A stretch of 53,931 nt of DNA from Isosphaera sp. (GTDB lineage: Bacteria; Planctomycetota; Phycisphaerae; Phycisphaerales; UBA1924), in assembly GCA_013822085.1 (NCBI GenBank), contig PNJV01000012.1:1-53931 (forward strand). The letters are read 5' to 3'. Positions 15,016 to 23,725 of this stretch are shown here, one piece after another (the first letter of the stretch is position 1; every line of letters begins with the position of its first letter). The notes below the pieces were generated by a model, which was not told where the DNA came from, searched no databases, and saw only the letters and a program-made list of their open reading frames with translations. Made by a program: the position numbers and the translations under genes.

Positions 15016-16578
15016 TCAGGCCAGCGGCCGCATGAGCGGGAAGAGGATCACGTCGCGGATGCTGCGCTGGTTGGTCAGGAGCATCACCAGGCGGTCGATG
15101 CCCAGGCCCATGCCCCCGGCCGGCGGCATGCCCACCTTGAGCGCGTCGATGAAGTCGTGGTCGTAGGTGCGGAAGGTGGACTCCTCGTCGTCCTGGCCGG
15201 CCAGCTGCTGGCGGAAGATCGCCGCCTGGAGGTCCGGGTCGTTGAGCTCCGTGTAGTGGGGCGCGATCTCCATGCCGCCGATGAACAGGTCGGCGCGGTC
15301 GGCCAGCGTCGGGTCGTCGGGGTTGGGGCGGGTCAGGGGCGAGACGGCCGCGGGGTAGTGGGTGATGAACGTGGGCCGGGCCGGGTCGAGCGTGGGCTCG
15401 GCGAAGCGCTCGAAGAGCTGGTTGACCACGAGCCAGTCGTCCAGGCCCTGGTGGGGGACGTGGTGCGCGGCGGCGTGCGCGCGGGCGCGCGCGGTGTCGG
15501 TCATGTCGAACCCGAGCGCGGCGCCGAAGAGCTCGGCGTACCTGACGCGGCCAAAGGGCGGGCCGTAGTCCACGGCGTGGTCGCCAAAGGGCAGGGTCAG
15601 GGGTCCGCTGCCCGGCGCGGGCGCGAACATCGCGGCACAGTGGCGCACGAGCGACTCGGTGACCTCCATAACCGTGTGCATGTCCCCGAAGGCGTGGTAG
15701 AGTTCGAGCATGGTGAACTCGGGGTTGTGCCGCCTGTCGAGGCCCTCGTTGCGGAAGTTGCGGTTGATCTCAAAGATGCGCGGCAGGCCCCCGACCAGGA
15801 GTCGCTTGAGGTACAGCTCGGGGGCGATGCGCAGGGAGAGGTCGATGCCCAGGGCGTTCATGCGGGTGACGAACGGGCGGGCCGCGGCACCGCCGGCAAG
15901 CGGCTGGAGCATCGGCGTCTCGACCTCGGTGTAGCCGGCCCCGGTCAGGTGGGCGCGCACCGCGGCGACGATCGCCGAGCGGGCCGCAAGGACGCGCGCC
16001 GTCTCGGGGTTGACCCACATGTCGGTGTAGCGCTGGCGGTAGCGCAGCTCGGGGTCGGTCAGGCCGGCGTGCTTGTCCGGCGGCGGGGTCAGGGACTTGG
16101 CCGCGGGCCACAGCGATTTGCACCAGACGGTGACCTCGCCGGTGCGGGTCCTGACCAGCGGCCCGCGGGCCAGGACGATGTCGCCCAGGTCGGTGAGCTT
16201 GGCCAGCTCGAACGTGCGCTCGTCGGCGGCGTCGCGGGCTGAGACAGCGATCTGGAGGTCGCCGGTGTGGTCGCGGAGGGTCATCCAGACGAGCTTGCCG
16301 TTGTCGCGCAGGAGGACGACGCGCCCGGCGATGGTGACGACCGGGCGGGCGTCGGGGTGGCCCTGCTTGTGGGCCTCGTCGGCGGCGTGGTCGTAGAGGC
16401 GCAGGGCCTGGGCCAGCGGCGTGGGGCCGTCGCCCTCGGGGCGTCGGCCGTAGGGGTCGAAGCCCAGGGCGCGGGCGGCGTCGCGGTTCTTGCGGCGTTG
16501 TTCCTCGAGCGGGTGGGTGGCCTGGGGGCTGGGGCGCGGGGCGGGCTCGTGGGGTGGGATCGGCGGGTCGGCGCTCAT
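15016..16578 (-). CDS. lysS: Lysyl-tRNA synthetase, class II
   Basis: 520 residues. The OB-fold anticodon domain covers about residues 80-190 ('VTIAGRVVLLRDNGKLVWMTLRDHTGDLQI'). The class II catalytic domain follows, with motif 2 'FEINRNFRNEGLDRRHNPEFTMLE' and motif 3 'GMPPAGGMGLGIDRLVMLLT'. It charges tRNA-Lys in the cytoplasm. A 35-residue proline-rich N-terminal leader is slightly longer than usual. The ATG lacks a Shine-Dalgarno but has a TACCCT box ending 6 nt upstream, inside the 30-bp gap after the metal ATPase gene, so it probably has its own leaderless promoter. Confidence 0.96.
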   Translation of the reverse strand: MSADPPIPPHEPAPRPSPQATHPLEEQRRKNRDAARALGFDPYGRRPEGDGPTPLAQALRLYDHAADEAHKQGHPDARPVVTIAGRVVLLRDNGKLVWMTLRDHTGDLQIAVSARDAADERTFELAKLTDLGDIVLARGPLVRTRTGEVTVWCKSLWPAAKSLTPPPDKHAGLTDPELRYRQRYTDMWVNPETARVLAARSAIVAAVRAHLTGAGYTEVETPMLQPLAGGAAARPFVTRMNALGIDLSLRIAPELYLKRLLVGGLPRIFEINRNFRNEGLDRRHNPEFTMLELYHAFGDMHTVMEVTESLVRHCAAMFAPAPGSGPLTLPFGDHAVDYGPPFGRVRYAELFGAALGFDMTDTARARAHAAAHHVPHQGLDDWLVVNQLFERFAEPTLDPARPTFITHYPAAVSPLTRPNPDDPTLADRADLFIGGMEIAPHYTELNDPDLQAAIFRQQLAGQDDEESTFRTYDHDFIDALKVGMPPAGGMGLGIDRLVMLLTNQRSIRDVILFPLMRPLA

Positions 16579-16584
16579 GGGCCG

Positions 16585-16590
16585 AGGGTA
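16585..16590 (-). promoter_or_regulatory. -10 hexamer of a proposed leaderless promoter (lysS)
   Basis: TACCCT on the minus strand, 6 nt before the ATG at 16578. A CTGACC resembling a -35 lies 16 bp further upstream. Confidence 0.55.
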
Positions 16591-16608
16591 TGGGCGTGGC
16601 CGGGCGGG

Positions 16609-18738
16609 TCAGGCGGCCAGGGGCTTGCCCATCAGGCGCAGCTCGACGCCGCTGCGCGGCTTGGTCCGGGCGCACAGCGGCACGCCGGGGTAGGCCAGCA
16701 GCAGCAGCGAGTGCCCAACGACCAGGAGCGTCCCGCCCTCGTGCCCCACCACGCCGGCCCACAGCGGGAGCGAGATCCCCAGCGCCGCGGCCACCATCGC
16801 CCCCGCGGCCATGAGCACGATGGCCCCCAGCGCAAAGCCCAGGTTCAGGGCGATCGTCCGGCGGATCCGCCGGGCCAGCCCCAGGGCCCAGGGCACGGCC
16901 GAGAGATCGTCCGAGAGCAGGACGATGTCGGCCGACTCAAGGGCCGCGTCGGAGCCGATGGAGCCGATGGCGATGGAGACGTCGGCCGCGGCCAGGGCGG
17001 GCGCGTCGTTGACGCCGTCGCCGATGACCCCCACGCCGCGGGCGCCCCGGCCCAGGTCGGCGCGCAGCTGGCGGACGTGCCCGAGCTTGTCCTCGGGCAG
17101 AAGCTCGGCGTGGAAGCGGTCCAGGCCCAGCTGCCCGGCGACGCGGCGGGCGGTGTCGGCGTGGTCCCCGGTGAGCATCACCACGGGGCGCACGCCGGCG
17201 GCGTGGAGGCGCTCGACGAGGCACTCGGCGCCGGGGCGCACGGCGTCTTCGAGGATCAGCACGCCGGCCTGGCCGTCGTGGGCGCACACCACGGCGATGC
17301 GCCCCCGGGCGCGGACCCGTTCGAGCGACTGGCGGACCCGGGCGCGCAGGCACACGGGCACGAGCTCCTCGGCGTGCGCCAGCGAGCCCAGCCGGGCCTC
17401 GGCGGCGCCGATGGTGCCGGTCATGCCGCGCCCGGCGACCTGGCGGACGTCGGCGGCCTGCGCCGGCGTGACGCGGCGGGCGGCGGCGGCCTCGGCCACG
17501 GCGGCGGCGATGGGGTGGGAGCTGTGGGCCTCCAGGGCTGCGGCCACGGCCAGGAGGCGGTCGGCGTCGGACCAGGCGACGGGGTGGACCTCGACGACGC
17601 GCGGTCGGCCGATGGTCAGCGTGCCGGTCTTGTCGAAGGCCACCGCGCGCAGGCCCGCCAGGCGCGCCGCGGCCAGGCCGCCCTTGAAGAGCACCCCGCA
17701 GCGCGCCCCGCGCGAGATGCCGGCCAGCGTCGCCGTCGGGGTGGCGATGATCAGGGCGCACGGCGAGGCCACGATCAGCAGGAAGATGGCCGTCGAGAGC
17801 GCCTCGCCCGGCGGCCGGGCCCCGATGAGCCAGAAGCCCACAAACGCCAGGCCCGCCGCCGCCGCCACGCCCACCGAGTAGGGCTGGCTCAGGCGGTCGA
17901 TCAGGCGCTGGGCCGGCTCGCGCTGCGACTGGGCCACGGTCACCAGGTCCAGCACGCGGCGCAGGCTCGACTCGCCGGCGGGCTTGCGCACCAGGCACTC
18001 GATCGGGTCCCCGGCGTTGATCGAGCCGGCGAAGAGCTCGTCGGCGTCGGCGGCGCTGACGGCCCGGGGCATGCTCTCGCCGGTGAGGCTCGACTGGTCA
18101 ACCTCCGTCTGGCCCAGCACCAGGGTGCAGTCGGCCGGCACGCGTTCGCCGCTGGGGACGCGCACGCGGTCGCCCACGCCCAGCAGCTCGGGCTTGACCG
18201 GCCCCCACAGGCCGGTGGCCTGGTCCAGGCGCAGGGCCTCGGTGGGCATCAGGCGGTGCAGCGCCTCGACGGCGCGCCGGGTGCGGTCGCCGGCCAGCTC
18301 CTCCAGGGCCCCCGAGAGCGTGAAGAGGAACAGCAGCAGCGCGCCCTCGCCGGGCGAGCCAATAAACGCCGCCGCCAGCGCCCCGGCGAGCATGAGCACG
18401 TCGATGTCGAACCGCCGCTGGGCCAGCGAGCCCCAGGCCGCCCGGGCGCCGTGCACCAGGCCGATCCCGAGCGAGCCCCAGACCAGCGTCGCGTGGAGCG
18501 GGTCCCCAGAGGCGCCCAGCAGGCTCAGCGTCCACGCCCCAGCGAGCAGCACGCCCGCCACGATGGCCGACCACAGCTCGCCCCGCGCCGACGTCAGCCA
18601 CGCCAGCCATCGGCGGGCGCTCTGTGGGCCTTGGGGCTGATGCCGGGCGGGGGTTGGGCCCATGCCGGGCGCGGGAGGCTCGGCCCCGGGGCCGCTGGCC
18701 GGGGGCGCCCCGGCCAGGCTGGAGACGTGTGCGCTCAC
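16609..18738 (-). CDS. P1B-4-type heavy-metal-transporting ATPase
   Basis: 709 residues. P-type ATPase motifs in order are TGES (219-222), the membrane SPC metal motif (325-327), phosphorylation site DKTGT (369-373), SSHP (406-409) and GDGVNDAPA (about 590). A late membrane helix has HEGGT (about 666). SPC plus HEGGT without an N-terminal metal-binding domain is the signature of subgroup P1B-4, which exports Co2+, Zn2+, Fe2+ or Ni2+; the metal cannot be fixed from sequence. The N-terminal 40 residues are Pro/Gly/Ala-rich with no CxxC. GTG 18738 is supported by AGGA 7 nt upstream. No metal regulator is adjacent; the gene is divergent from the NeuD-like gene. Confidence 0.9.
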   Translation of the reverse strand: MSAHVSSLAGAPPASGPGAEPPAPGMGPTPARHQPQGPQSARRWLAWLTSARGELWSAIVAGVLLAGAWTLSLLGASGDPLHATLVWGSLGIGLVHGARAAWGSLAQRRFDIDVLMLAGALAAAFIGSPGEGALLLFLFTLSGALEELAGDRTRRAVEALHRLMPTEALRLDQATGLWGPVKPELLGVGDRVRVPSGERVPADCTLVLGQTEVDQSSLTGESMPRAVSAADADELFAGSINAGDPIECLVRKPAGESSLRRVLDLVTVAQSQREPAQRLIDRLSQPYSVGVAAAAGLAFVGFWLIGARPPGEALSTAIFLLIVASPCALIIATPTATLAGISRGARCGVLFKGGLAAARLAGLRAVAFDKTGTLTIGRPRVVEVHPVAWSDADRLLAVAAALEAHSSHPIAAAVAEAAAARRVTPAQAADVRQVAGRGMTGTIGAAEARLGSLAHAEELVPVCLRARVRQSLERVRARGRIAVVCAHDGQAGVLILEDAVRPGAECLVERLHAAGVRPVVMLTGDHADTARRVAGQLGLDRFHAELLPEDKLGHVRQLRADLGRGARGVGVIGDGVNDAPALAAADVSIAIGSIGSDAALESADIVLLSDDLSAVPWALGLARRIRRTIALNLGFALGAIVLMAAGAMVAAALGISLPLWAGVVGHEGGTLLVVGHSLLLLAYPGVPLCARTKPRSGVELRLMGKPLAA

Positions 18739-18854
18739 GGTCGGATCCTACATCGGCACGCGGGCGGACCGGGCGCGCACGCCGGCAGGGCAGGCCGGCG
18801 CGCGGGCGTGCGCACCGAGCCGTCCGGGCCCCAGCGGCGCCCGGCTCGGTCCGA

Positions 18855-18860
18855 TACATT
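18855..18860 (+). promoter_or_regulatory. -10 hexamer of a proposed leaderless promoter (NeuD-like gene)
   Basis: TACATT ends 6 nt before the ATG at 18867. No Shine-Dalgarno lies between them. Confidence 0.5.
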
Positions 18861-18866
18861 GCTGGC

Positions 18867-19811
18867 ATGGCCCAGGCGAGCCGACCCAGTGGCGATTCTC
18901 AGGCGCGCAGCGCGCCCCCGGTGGGCCCCGGTCAGGGGCCCGACGAGCGGCCGGCGATCGTGCTGCTCGGGGGCGGCGGGCACGCCCTGGTCGTCGCTGA
19001 GGCCGCTGAGCTGGCTGGGATGGTCGTGGCGGGGTTCCTGGACGACCACGCAGCGGCCCCGCTGGGCGCGGTGCTGCTGCCCGAGCCGGGGTCGGGGCAA
19101 GGGGAGGCGGGGTCGCGCGTGCGCGCTGCGGGGGAGGCTGGTCCGGTGGCGGCGCTGGGCTTGGTCCCGCCGCCGATGCACCTGGGCCGGATCGAGCTGG
19201 GGGAGCTCGGCCTGACGGGCGTGGGGCACCGGTCGGGCATGGGGGTTGGGGGGGGTGCGGGGGGTGGGGGTGGGGGGAGCGTCGTGGCTGTGGGGGGTGG
19301 TTTTCACGGCACCGAGGGGGCCGCGTGGTGCTCGGGACTTGACCGGGTTGGCGCGCAGGCGTGGATCGTGGCCCTGGGGGACCTGCGCGTGCGGCGTGGG
19401 ATCTTGCGCGCAGCGGCGCTCAGGCCGCGCATGCAGGGCCGCGCGCGCACGGTGATCCATCCCTCAGCGGTGGTCTCGCCGACGGCCACGATCGGGCCGG
19501 GGACGTACGTCGGCCCGCGGGCGATCGTCCACGCCCGGGCCCGCGTCGGGGCGCACGCGATCCTCAACTCCGGGTGCATCGTCGAGCACGACTGCGTCCT
19601 GGGCGAGAACGTGCACATCGCGCCCGGGGCCACGCTCGGGGGCACCGTCAAGGTCGGGGCCGACACGCTGGTGGGCCTCAACGCGACGGTCATCCCCGGC
19701 ACAGCCATCGGCGCGGGGTGCCTGATCGGGGCTGGGTCGGTGGTGATCAGGGGCGTGCCCGACGGCCAGCGCGTGGCGGGGGTGCCGGCGTCGCCGCTGA
19801 CGGGGTCCTGA
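18867..19811 (+). CDS. NeuD/PglD-like sugar O- or N-acyltransferase
   Basis: 314 residues. The N-terminal Rossmann-type PglD_N domain ('AIVLLGGGGHALVVAEAAEL', about 30-50) and the C-terminal left-handed beta-helix of hexapeptide repeats (about 195-305, with 'IVEHDCVLGENVHIAPGATLGGTVKVG') define the family. These enzymes transfer acetyl groups from acetyl-CoA to nucleotide-activated or nonulosonic sugars. Between the domains sits an insertion of more than 60 residues including a GGGAGGGGGG run, absent from typical members of about 210 residues. The sialic-type operon 5 kb away suggests a role in nonulosonic acid modification, though it is not in that operon. Confidence 0.82.
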   Translation: MAQASRPSGDSQARSAPPVGPGQGPDERPAIVLLGGGGHALVVAEAAELAGMVVAGFLDDHAAAPLGAVLLPEPGSGQGEAGSRVRAAGEAGPVAALGLVPPPMHLGRIELGELGLTGVGHRSGMGVGGGAGGGGGGSVVAVGGGFHGTEGAAWCSGLDRVGAQAWIVALGDLRVRRGILRAAALRPRMQGRARTVIHPSAVVSPTATIGPGTYVGPRAIVHARARVGAHAILNSGCIVEHDCVLGENVHIAPGATLGGTVKVGADTLVGLNATVIPGTAIGAGCLIGAGSVVIRGVPDGQRVAGVPASPLTGS

Positions 19812-19871
19812 GGCGTCGGCGTCTGCCCGGCAGCTGGCTTGTCGGTCGGCTGGGACGCCCGATAGCCCCGG

Positions 19872-19920
19872 GCTGGGCGAGTTGGTCGGCCGGGCGGGGT
19901 GCAACCGGGGCTCGCCCAGC
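19872..19920. repeat. 10-bp inverted repeat between the NeuD-like and PDZ genes
   Basis: GCTGGGCGAG (19872-19881) and CTCGCCCAGC (19911-19920) are perfect complements around a 29-nt loop. Inside, GTTG/CAAC can add a short helix. There is no T-tract, and at this GC content such a match may be chance. Confidence 0.3.
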
Positions 19921-20021
19921 GGGTACTACCATCCGAGGCACGTTGGCGCCAGCTCGTGCGCGGACGCGCGAGCACCGGCGGTCGCGCAGCGGGGGCTGCG
20001 GCGTGCACCGGGGTCATCACA

Positions 20022-21311
20022 ATGGGCCGCACACGGGATCTGTCGACGATCGGGGCGCTGGCTCGGGCGTGGGCTGGGTCGGCGGTGGCGGTCTGGGCGT
20101 GCGTGGCGCTGGCGCCGTCGGTGGTGCGCGGGCAGGGCGGGCTTGGCGCTGCGGGCGGGCCCGGCCCCGACTGGGGCGGGGCGCCGGCGGTGCCCGCGGG
20201 GGTGAGCTTGGAAGAGCTGGTCGATCGGCTGGGGTCGGCGGTGTACGCCCAGCGCGAGTCGGCCATGGCGCAGCTGCGCAACCGGTGGGGGCTGCGCGTG
20301 GCCGAGATCGCCCAGGCTATGGAGCGACCGGGTCTGAGCGCCGAGCAGCTGGTGCGGCTGGAGCAGATCGCCTTTGAGGTGTACATGCGGACCCCGCGCG
20401 GGGCCATGGGCGTGCAGTTCCAGAACTTCAACGCTCAGCTCAACGTTGACCCCGAGGAGCTGAGGATCGTGCAGGTCTCCGACGGGTTCCCCGCCAAGAA
20501 CGTGCTCCAGCCCGACGACGTGATCCTGGGGATCGATGGGCACGAGGTGCAGAGGCGGTCGCTCGAGGGCGCGCTGCGGCCGCGGGTGATCTCGCGCGAC
20601 CCGGGCGAGGTGATCCAGGTGACGGTGCGGCGCAGCGGCGAGCGGGTGACGCTGCCGGTGGAGCTGGGCAGCTGGGAGACGTTCGATCGCAACCGAGCCC
20701 TGGCCAGCGGCCCGCTGAGCGACCAGGACCTGGCCCAGGGCTGGCAGGTGCGCCGGGAGGGCCTGCCGCAGGCGGGCGTGCAGCTGCCGGTCGGGGAGCT
20801 GGACAGCGAGCTGGCGTCGCGGTCGCCGGGGCGGCAGATCAGCCGGGAGCTGGCAGCGGGGGGCTTTGGCAAGGCCCTGGGCGTGGACGCCGGGGGCGAG
20901 CCGTCGTCCAAGGCCGGCGAGCGGACGGGCATGGAGGGGCAGCTGCGGTGGGGTCAGGGCCGGGCCGCGGTGGTCGTCCGGGGTCAGATCGATATCCGCG
21001 ACCAGTTCTGGCGCAACCGGGGGCAGCCGCGGAACTTCATCCGCGACCTTGAGGACCCGGGCCTGACCGATCCGGCGTCGGCCAAGGGCGTGCTGATGAG
21101 GCTCAAGAACCAGCTCTCGGAGCTGGTGGCCGAGCGCAGGGATGTGTGGCAGAACCTCAACAACTCGGTGCTGGCTGGCGGCGCCACAACAGAGGCGAGC
21201 AAGCGGCTCCTGAGCCGGCTGGACGAAGAGATCATGAGCCTGCGCACCGAGCTGGCGGTGGTCGACGCGCGCTTGCGACAGATCATCGAAGCCGAGGGCG
21301 ACAAGCGGTGA
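20022..21311 (+). CDS. Exported PDZ-domain protein
   Basis: 429 residues. The N-terminus has basic residues followed by a hydrophobic stretch ending 'ALAPSVVRGQ', a likely signal peptide. A helical segment (about 60-125) precedes a PDZ domain (about 127-217, 'MGVQFQNFNAQL...GFPAKNVLQPDDVILGIDGHEV'). The C-terminal half is predicted helical, with a coiled-coil-like end ('LKNQLSELVAERRDVWQNLNN'). No protease triad is present, so it is a PDZ scaffold rather than a DegP-type protease. ATG 20022 puts the signal peptide at the N-terminus. Its stop overlaps the surE start (GTGA), a coupling I cannot explain functionally. Confidence 0.78.
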   Translation: MGRTRDLSTIGALARAWAGSAVAVWACVALAPSVVRGQGGLGAAGGPGPDWGGAPAVPAGVSLEELVDRLGSAVYAQRESAMAQLRNRWGLRVAEIAQAMERPGLSAEQLVRLEQIAFEVYMRTPRGAMGVQFQNFNAQLNVDPEELRIVQVSDGFPAKNVLQPDDVILGIDGHEVQRRSLEGALRPRVISRDPGEVIQVTVRRSGERVTLPVELGSWETFDRNRALASGPLSDQDLAQGWQVRREGLPQAGVQLPVGELDSELASRSPGRQISRELAAGGFGKALGVDAGGEPSSKAGERTGMEGQLRWGQGRAAVVVRGQIDIRDQFWRNRGQPRNFIRDLEDPGLTDPASAKGVLMRLKNQLSELVAERRDVWQNLNNSVLAGGATTEASKRLLSRLDEEIMSLRTELAVVDARLRQIIEAEGDKR

Positions 21312-22231
21312 GCGTCACCGGCGCCGGGCAGGGTGGGGTCCCGGCGGGGGCCAGCGTGGGCGGGAGCGCAGGGGCGGGGGCGGGCGGTGGTCAGGGCGCC
21401 GACCCCTCGGGGCGTGGCGGCGCCCGGGTGCTGCTGACCAACGACGACGGGATCCACGCGCCGGGCATCGTGGCCCTCCACGACGCGCTGCACGCGCCCG
21501 GGTCGATGCCCGACGGGGGCCCGATCGCGCGGTCGATGCTGGTGGTGGCGCCGCTGACGGTGCAGTCGGCGACCGGGCACGGGGTGACGTTCCGTCAGCC
21601 GCTGATCACGCGGGACGTGCAGGCGTCGGCGACGATGCACGGCGTGGCGGTGGACGGTCGGCCGGCCGACTGCGTGAAGCTGGCGCTGTCGGAGCTGTGG
21701 GGCGGGCGGATGGGGGACGCGCGGCCGGGGCTGGTGGTCTCGGGCATGAACATGGGCGCCAACGTGGGCATCAACGTGCTGTACTCGGGCACGGTGGCGG
21801 CGGCGCTGGAGGCGGCGTTCCTGGGCGTGCCGGCGATCGCGGTGAGCCTGCACCACGGCGCGGGCACGCCGCGGTACGACGTGGCGGCGCGGCACGCGTG
21901 CGCGGTGATCGCCCGGTTGCTCGGGCGGGGGCCGCTGCGGCCGCACCAGTGCGTGAGCATCAACATCCCGGTCACGGAGCACGACGGCCCCGTGCCGCCG
22001 GTCAGCGTCTGCCCCGTCAACACGCACGGCGTGGTCGATCGCTTCACGCGCAACGTCAACCCGCTGGGGGAGACGTACTACTGGTCGGCCGGCACGCCGC
22101 TGGAGTTCCACGCCACCGAGACCGGCAGCGACGTGCAGGAGCTCTTTGCGCGGCGGGTGACGGTCACGCCGTTGCAGTACGACCTGACGGACCACGGCGG
22201 CATGGGCGCGCTGCGGGGGTTGCTGCAGTAG
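21308..22231 (+). CDS. surE: 5'/3'-nucleotidase SurE
   Basis: 307 residues against about 250 for the family. Metal-binding 'LLTNDDGIHAPGI' (DD at 46-47) and the phosphate-site segment 'SGMNMGANVGINVLYSGTVAAALE' (about 145-168) are intact. 'APLTVQSATGHGVT' is a variant of the family 'AP...qSg.g..iT' motif. SurE dephosphorylates nucleoside monophosphates in the cytoplasm and is often tied to stationary-phase survival. The extra length is a 38-residue Gly/Ala-rich N-terminus read from a GTG that overlaps the stop of the PDZ gene; no later start codon with a ribosome site precedes the core. Confidence 0.93.
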   Translation: MSVTGAGQGGVPAGASVGGSAGAGAGGGQGADPSGRGGARVLLTNDDGIHAPGIVALHDALHAPGSMPDGGPIARSMLVVAPLTVQSATGHGVTFRQPLITRDVQASATMHGVAVDGRPADCVKLALSELWGGRMGDARPGLVVSGMNMGANVGINVLYSGTVAAALEAAFLGVPAIAVSLHHGAGTPRYDVAARHACAVIARLLGRGPLRPHQCVSINIPVTEHDGPVPPVSVCPVNTHGVVDRFTRNVNPLGETYYWSAGTPLEFHATETGSDVQELFARRVTVTPLQYDLTDHGGMGALRGLLQ

Positions 22232-22659
22232 GGGCTGGCGATGCGCCGCGGGGGGGGGCGCTGGCGGCGCCCGGGGGCGGCCCCGGGGGGAAGCCGTTGA
22301 TTGCTACAAACGAAAAGAGCGGCCGGACTATTCGTCCGACCGCCCGGAGGGAGAAAGAGAGAGTTCGGATATCTATACGATGTTCGTGCCGGCGATGGTC
22401 AGATCTCGGCAGAACGCAAGTGAAAAAACGACAAAATCCCTAAGGATCGTCAGATAGTGCATAAGTATGCCCCGAGCGGGGGTGTGGCGCCGGGGTCGAT
22501 TCATAGATTGTTCGTATCACGTGCGGCGCGCGCACGGACTAGATTCGTAAACTGTTGATGCTGATGGAGTGCGAACGGAGCTGCTGCCATAGGCGCGGCG
22601 TGCGCACGAGCGTCTGTGGATCGCGTGCGGCGCAGTCGGGAGCGAGCAGCCGGGTTGGA
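22232..22659. other. AT-richer intergenic region between surE and the HDOD gene
   Basis: About 430 bp between convergent genes, with no supported gene. It holds a CCGGGG/CCCCGG hairpin just after surE (22271-22286, no T-tract) and a minus-strand intrinsic terminator (22308-22343). The remaining ~310 bp (22344-22659) is notably AT-rich for this genome and would be an HDOD 3' UTR or host a small RNA. Confidence 0.55.
22308..22343 (-). terminator. Rho-independent terminator facing minus
   Basis: Read on the minus strand: GCGGTCGGAC, loop GAATA, GTCCGGCCGC (one A-C mismatch), then TCTTTTCGTTT. The stem plus T-tract is the clearest intrinsic terminator in the window. The only upstream minus-strand gene is the HDOD gene ending at 22660. 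Confidence 0.6.
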
Positions 22660-23547
22660 TCAGCTGAGCATCGTGCGCGCAGCATCAAGCTGCTCGGGGA
22701 GCTTGGTGCGGACCTCGTCGATGTCGCTGTTGGAGAGCTTGAGCTCGTCGAAGACGGCCGGGGAGATGGTGGTGTCGGGCAGGTCGAGGCGGAAGCCGTT
22801 GGTGGTGTCTGCGGCCAGGCGGTCGGCGACGTGGACGAGGCAGGTGAGCAGGCGTGTCTCCGGTGCCAGCTCCAGCGGGGCGTGGTGGTGCCCGGTGACG
22901 AAGGCGAAGGAGCGCGGGAACTTCCACTTGTCGCACAGCGCGGTGCCGAAGTCCTGGTGCGTGGCGCCGAAGACCTGGAGCTCGGTGGCCAGGAAGTCGG
23001 AGGCGGGGGCGGGGCTGTCGGGCTCGGGGGCGCAGCGCTCGACGACCTCGACGAGCTTGTTGCGGTCGTACTGGAGCTCGACCATGATGCCGATGTCGTG
23101 GATGAGGCCGGCCAGGAAGGCCTCGTCGGAGAGGCCGAGCTTGAGGCGGTCGGCGAGCATCTTGGTGCCGGCGGCGACGGCGACGGAGTGGACCCACAGG
23201 TCCTTGGCCGAGAAGTTCGGGGTGAGCTGGCCGCCCTTGAAGAGCTTGGAGAGCGAGGCGGCGATGGCGATGTTTTTGACGGCGTTGAGGCCCAGGAGCA
23301 CGATGGCGCGGTTGATCGAGCCGATCTGCCCGGGCAGGCCGTAGAAGGCGGAGTTGACGACCTTGAGGATCCGGGTGCACAGGGCCGGGTCCTTGGCGAT
23401 GATGTTGTGCAGGTCCTGGGCCGTGGAGGTCGGGTCCTCGACGAGCTGGATGATCCGCATCGTGATCTCTGGGAGGGTGGCGATGTGCGAGATCTCGCGG
23501 ACCGCGGTGGAAACCACCTGCTCGCGCGCAGCGTTCTGGACGGCCAT
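22660..23547 (-). CDS. HDOD-domain signalling protein
   Basis: 295 residues. A single HDOD domain covers about residues 15-210: 'LPEITMRIIQLVEDPTSTAQDLHNIIAKDPALCTRILKVVNSAFYG', then 'GSINRAIVLLGLNAVKNIAI' and an HDIG tetrad ('AGLIHDIGIMVE'). HDOD proteins are mostly non-catalytic HD-fold relatives used as partners in signalling, motility and stress control. No GGDEF, EAL or receiver domain is attached. The start has CGGAG 8 nt upstream. It is monocistronic, with a candidate terminator about 320 bp beyond its stop. Proximity to the flagellin-glycosylation operon is suggestive only. Confidence 0.9.
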   Translation of the reverse strand: MAVQNAAREQVVSTAVREISHIATLPEITMRIIQLVEDPTSTAQDLHNIIAKDPALCTRILKVVNSAFYGLPGQIGSINRAIVLLGLNAVKNIAIAASLSKLFKGGQLTPNFSAKDLWVHSVAVAAGTKMLADRLKLGLSDEAFLAGLIHDIGIMVELQYDRNKLVEVVERCAPEPDSPAPASDFLATELQVFGATHQDFGTALCDKWKFPRSFAFVTGHHHAPLELAPETRLLTCLVHVADRLAADTTNGFRLDLPDTTISPAVFDELKLSNSDIDEVRTKLPEQLDAARTMLS

Positions 23548-23725
23548 GCTCAGCTCCGTTTGGGTGTCAACCGGACAGGCTGGGTATCGGCCGCGCGGGG
23601 GGCGGACTTGTGGCCTGAGCGGTGGCCGAGGTGCAAACGTGGCCCCCCGTCGGTGGGGAACGGGGTCGGGGGCGTGTGGGATTGTCGTGGAGGCGCGGGT
23701 TCTCGGTCCGGGGCGCGCCGAGGGT

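Noticed and set aside
16267-19215. Very long plus-strand open frame antisense to lysS and the metal ATPase
   Set aside because: High GC gives long spurious frames. The product is Arg/Gly/Ala-rich with no domain, while the minus strand encodes two clear enzymes.
19872-19920. Inverted repeat as a structured non-coding RNA or terminator
   Set aside because: Allowing loops up to about 40 nt, several such 10-bp matches are expected by chance, and no T-tract follows. Kept only as a low-confidence repeat.
22380-22457. Possible 25-codon peptide in the surE/HDOD intergenic region
   Set aside because: No ribosome site and no recognisable sequence; likely chance in AT-richer DNA.
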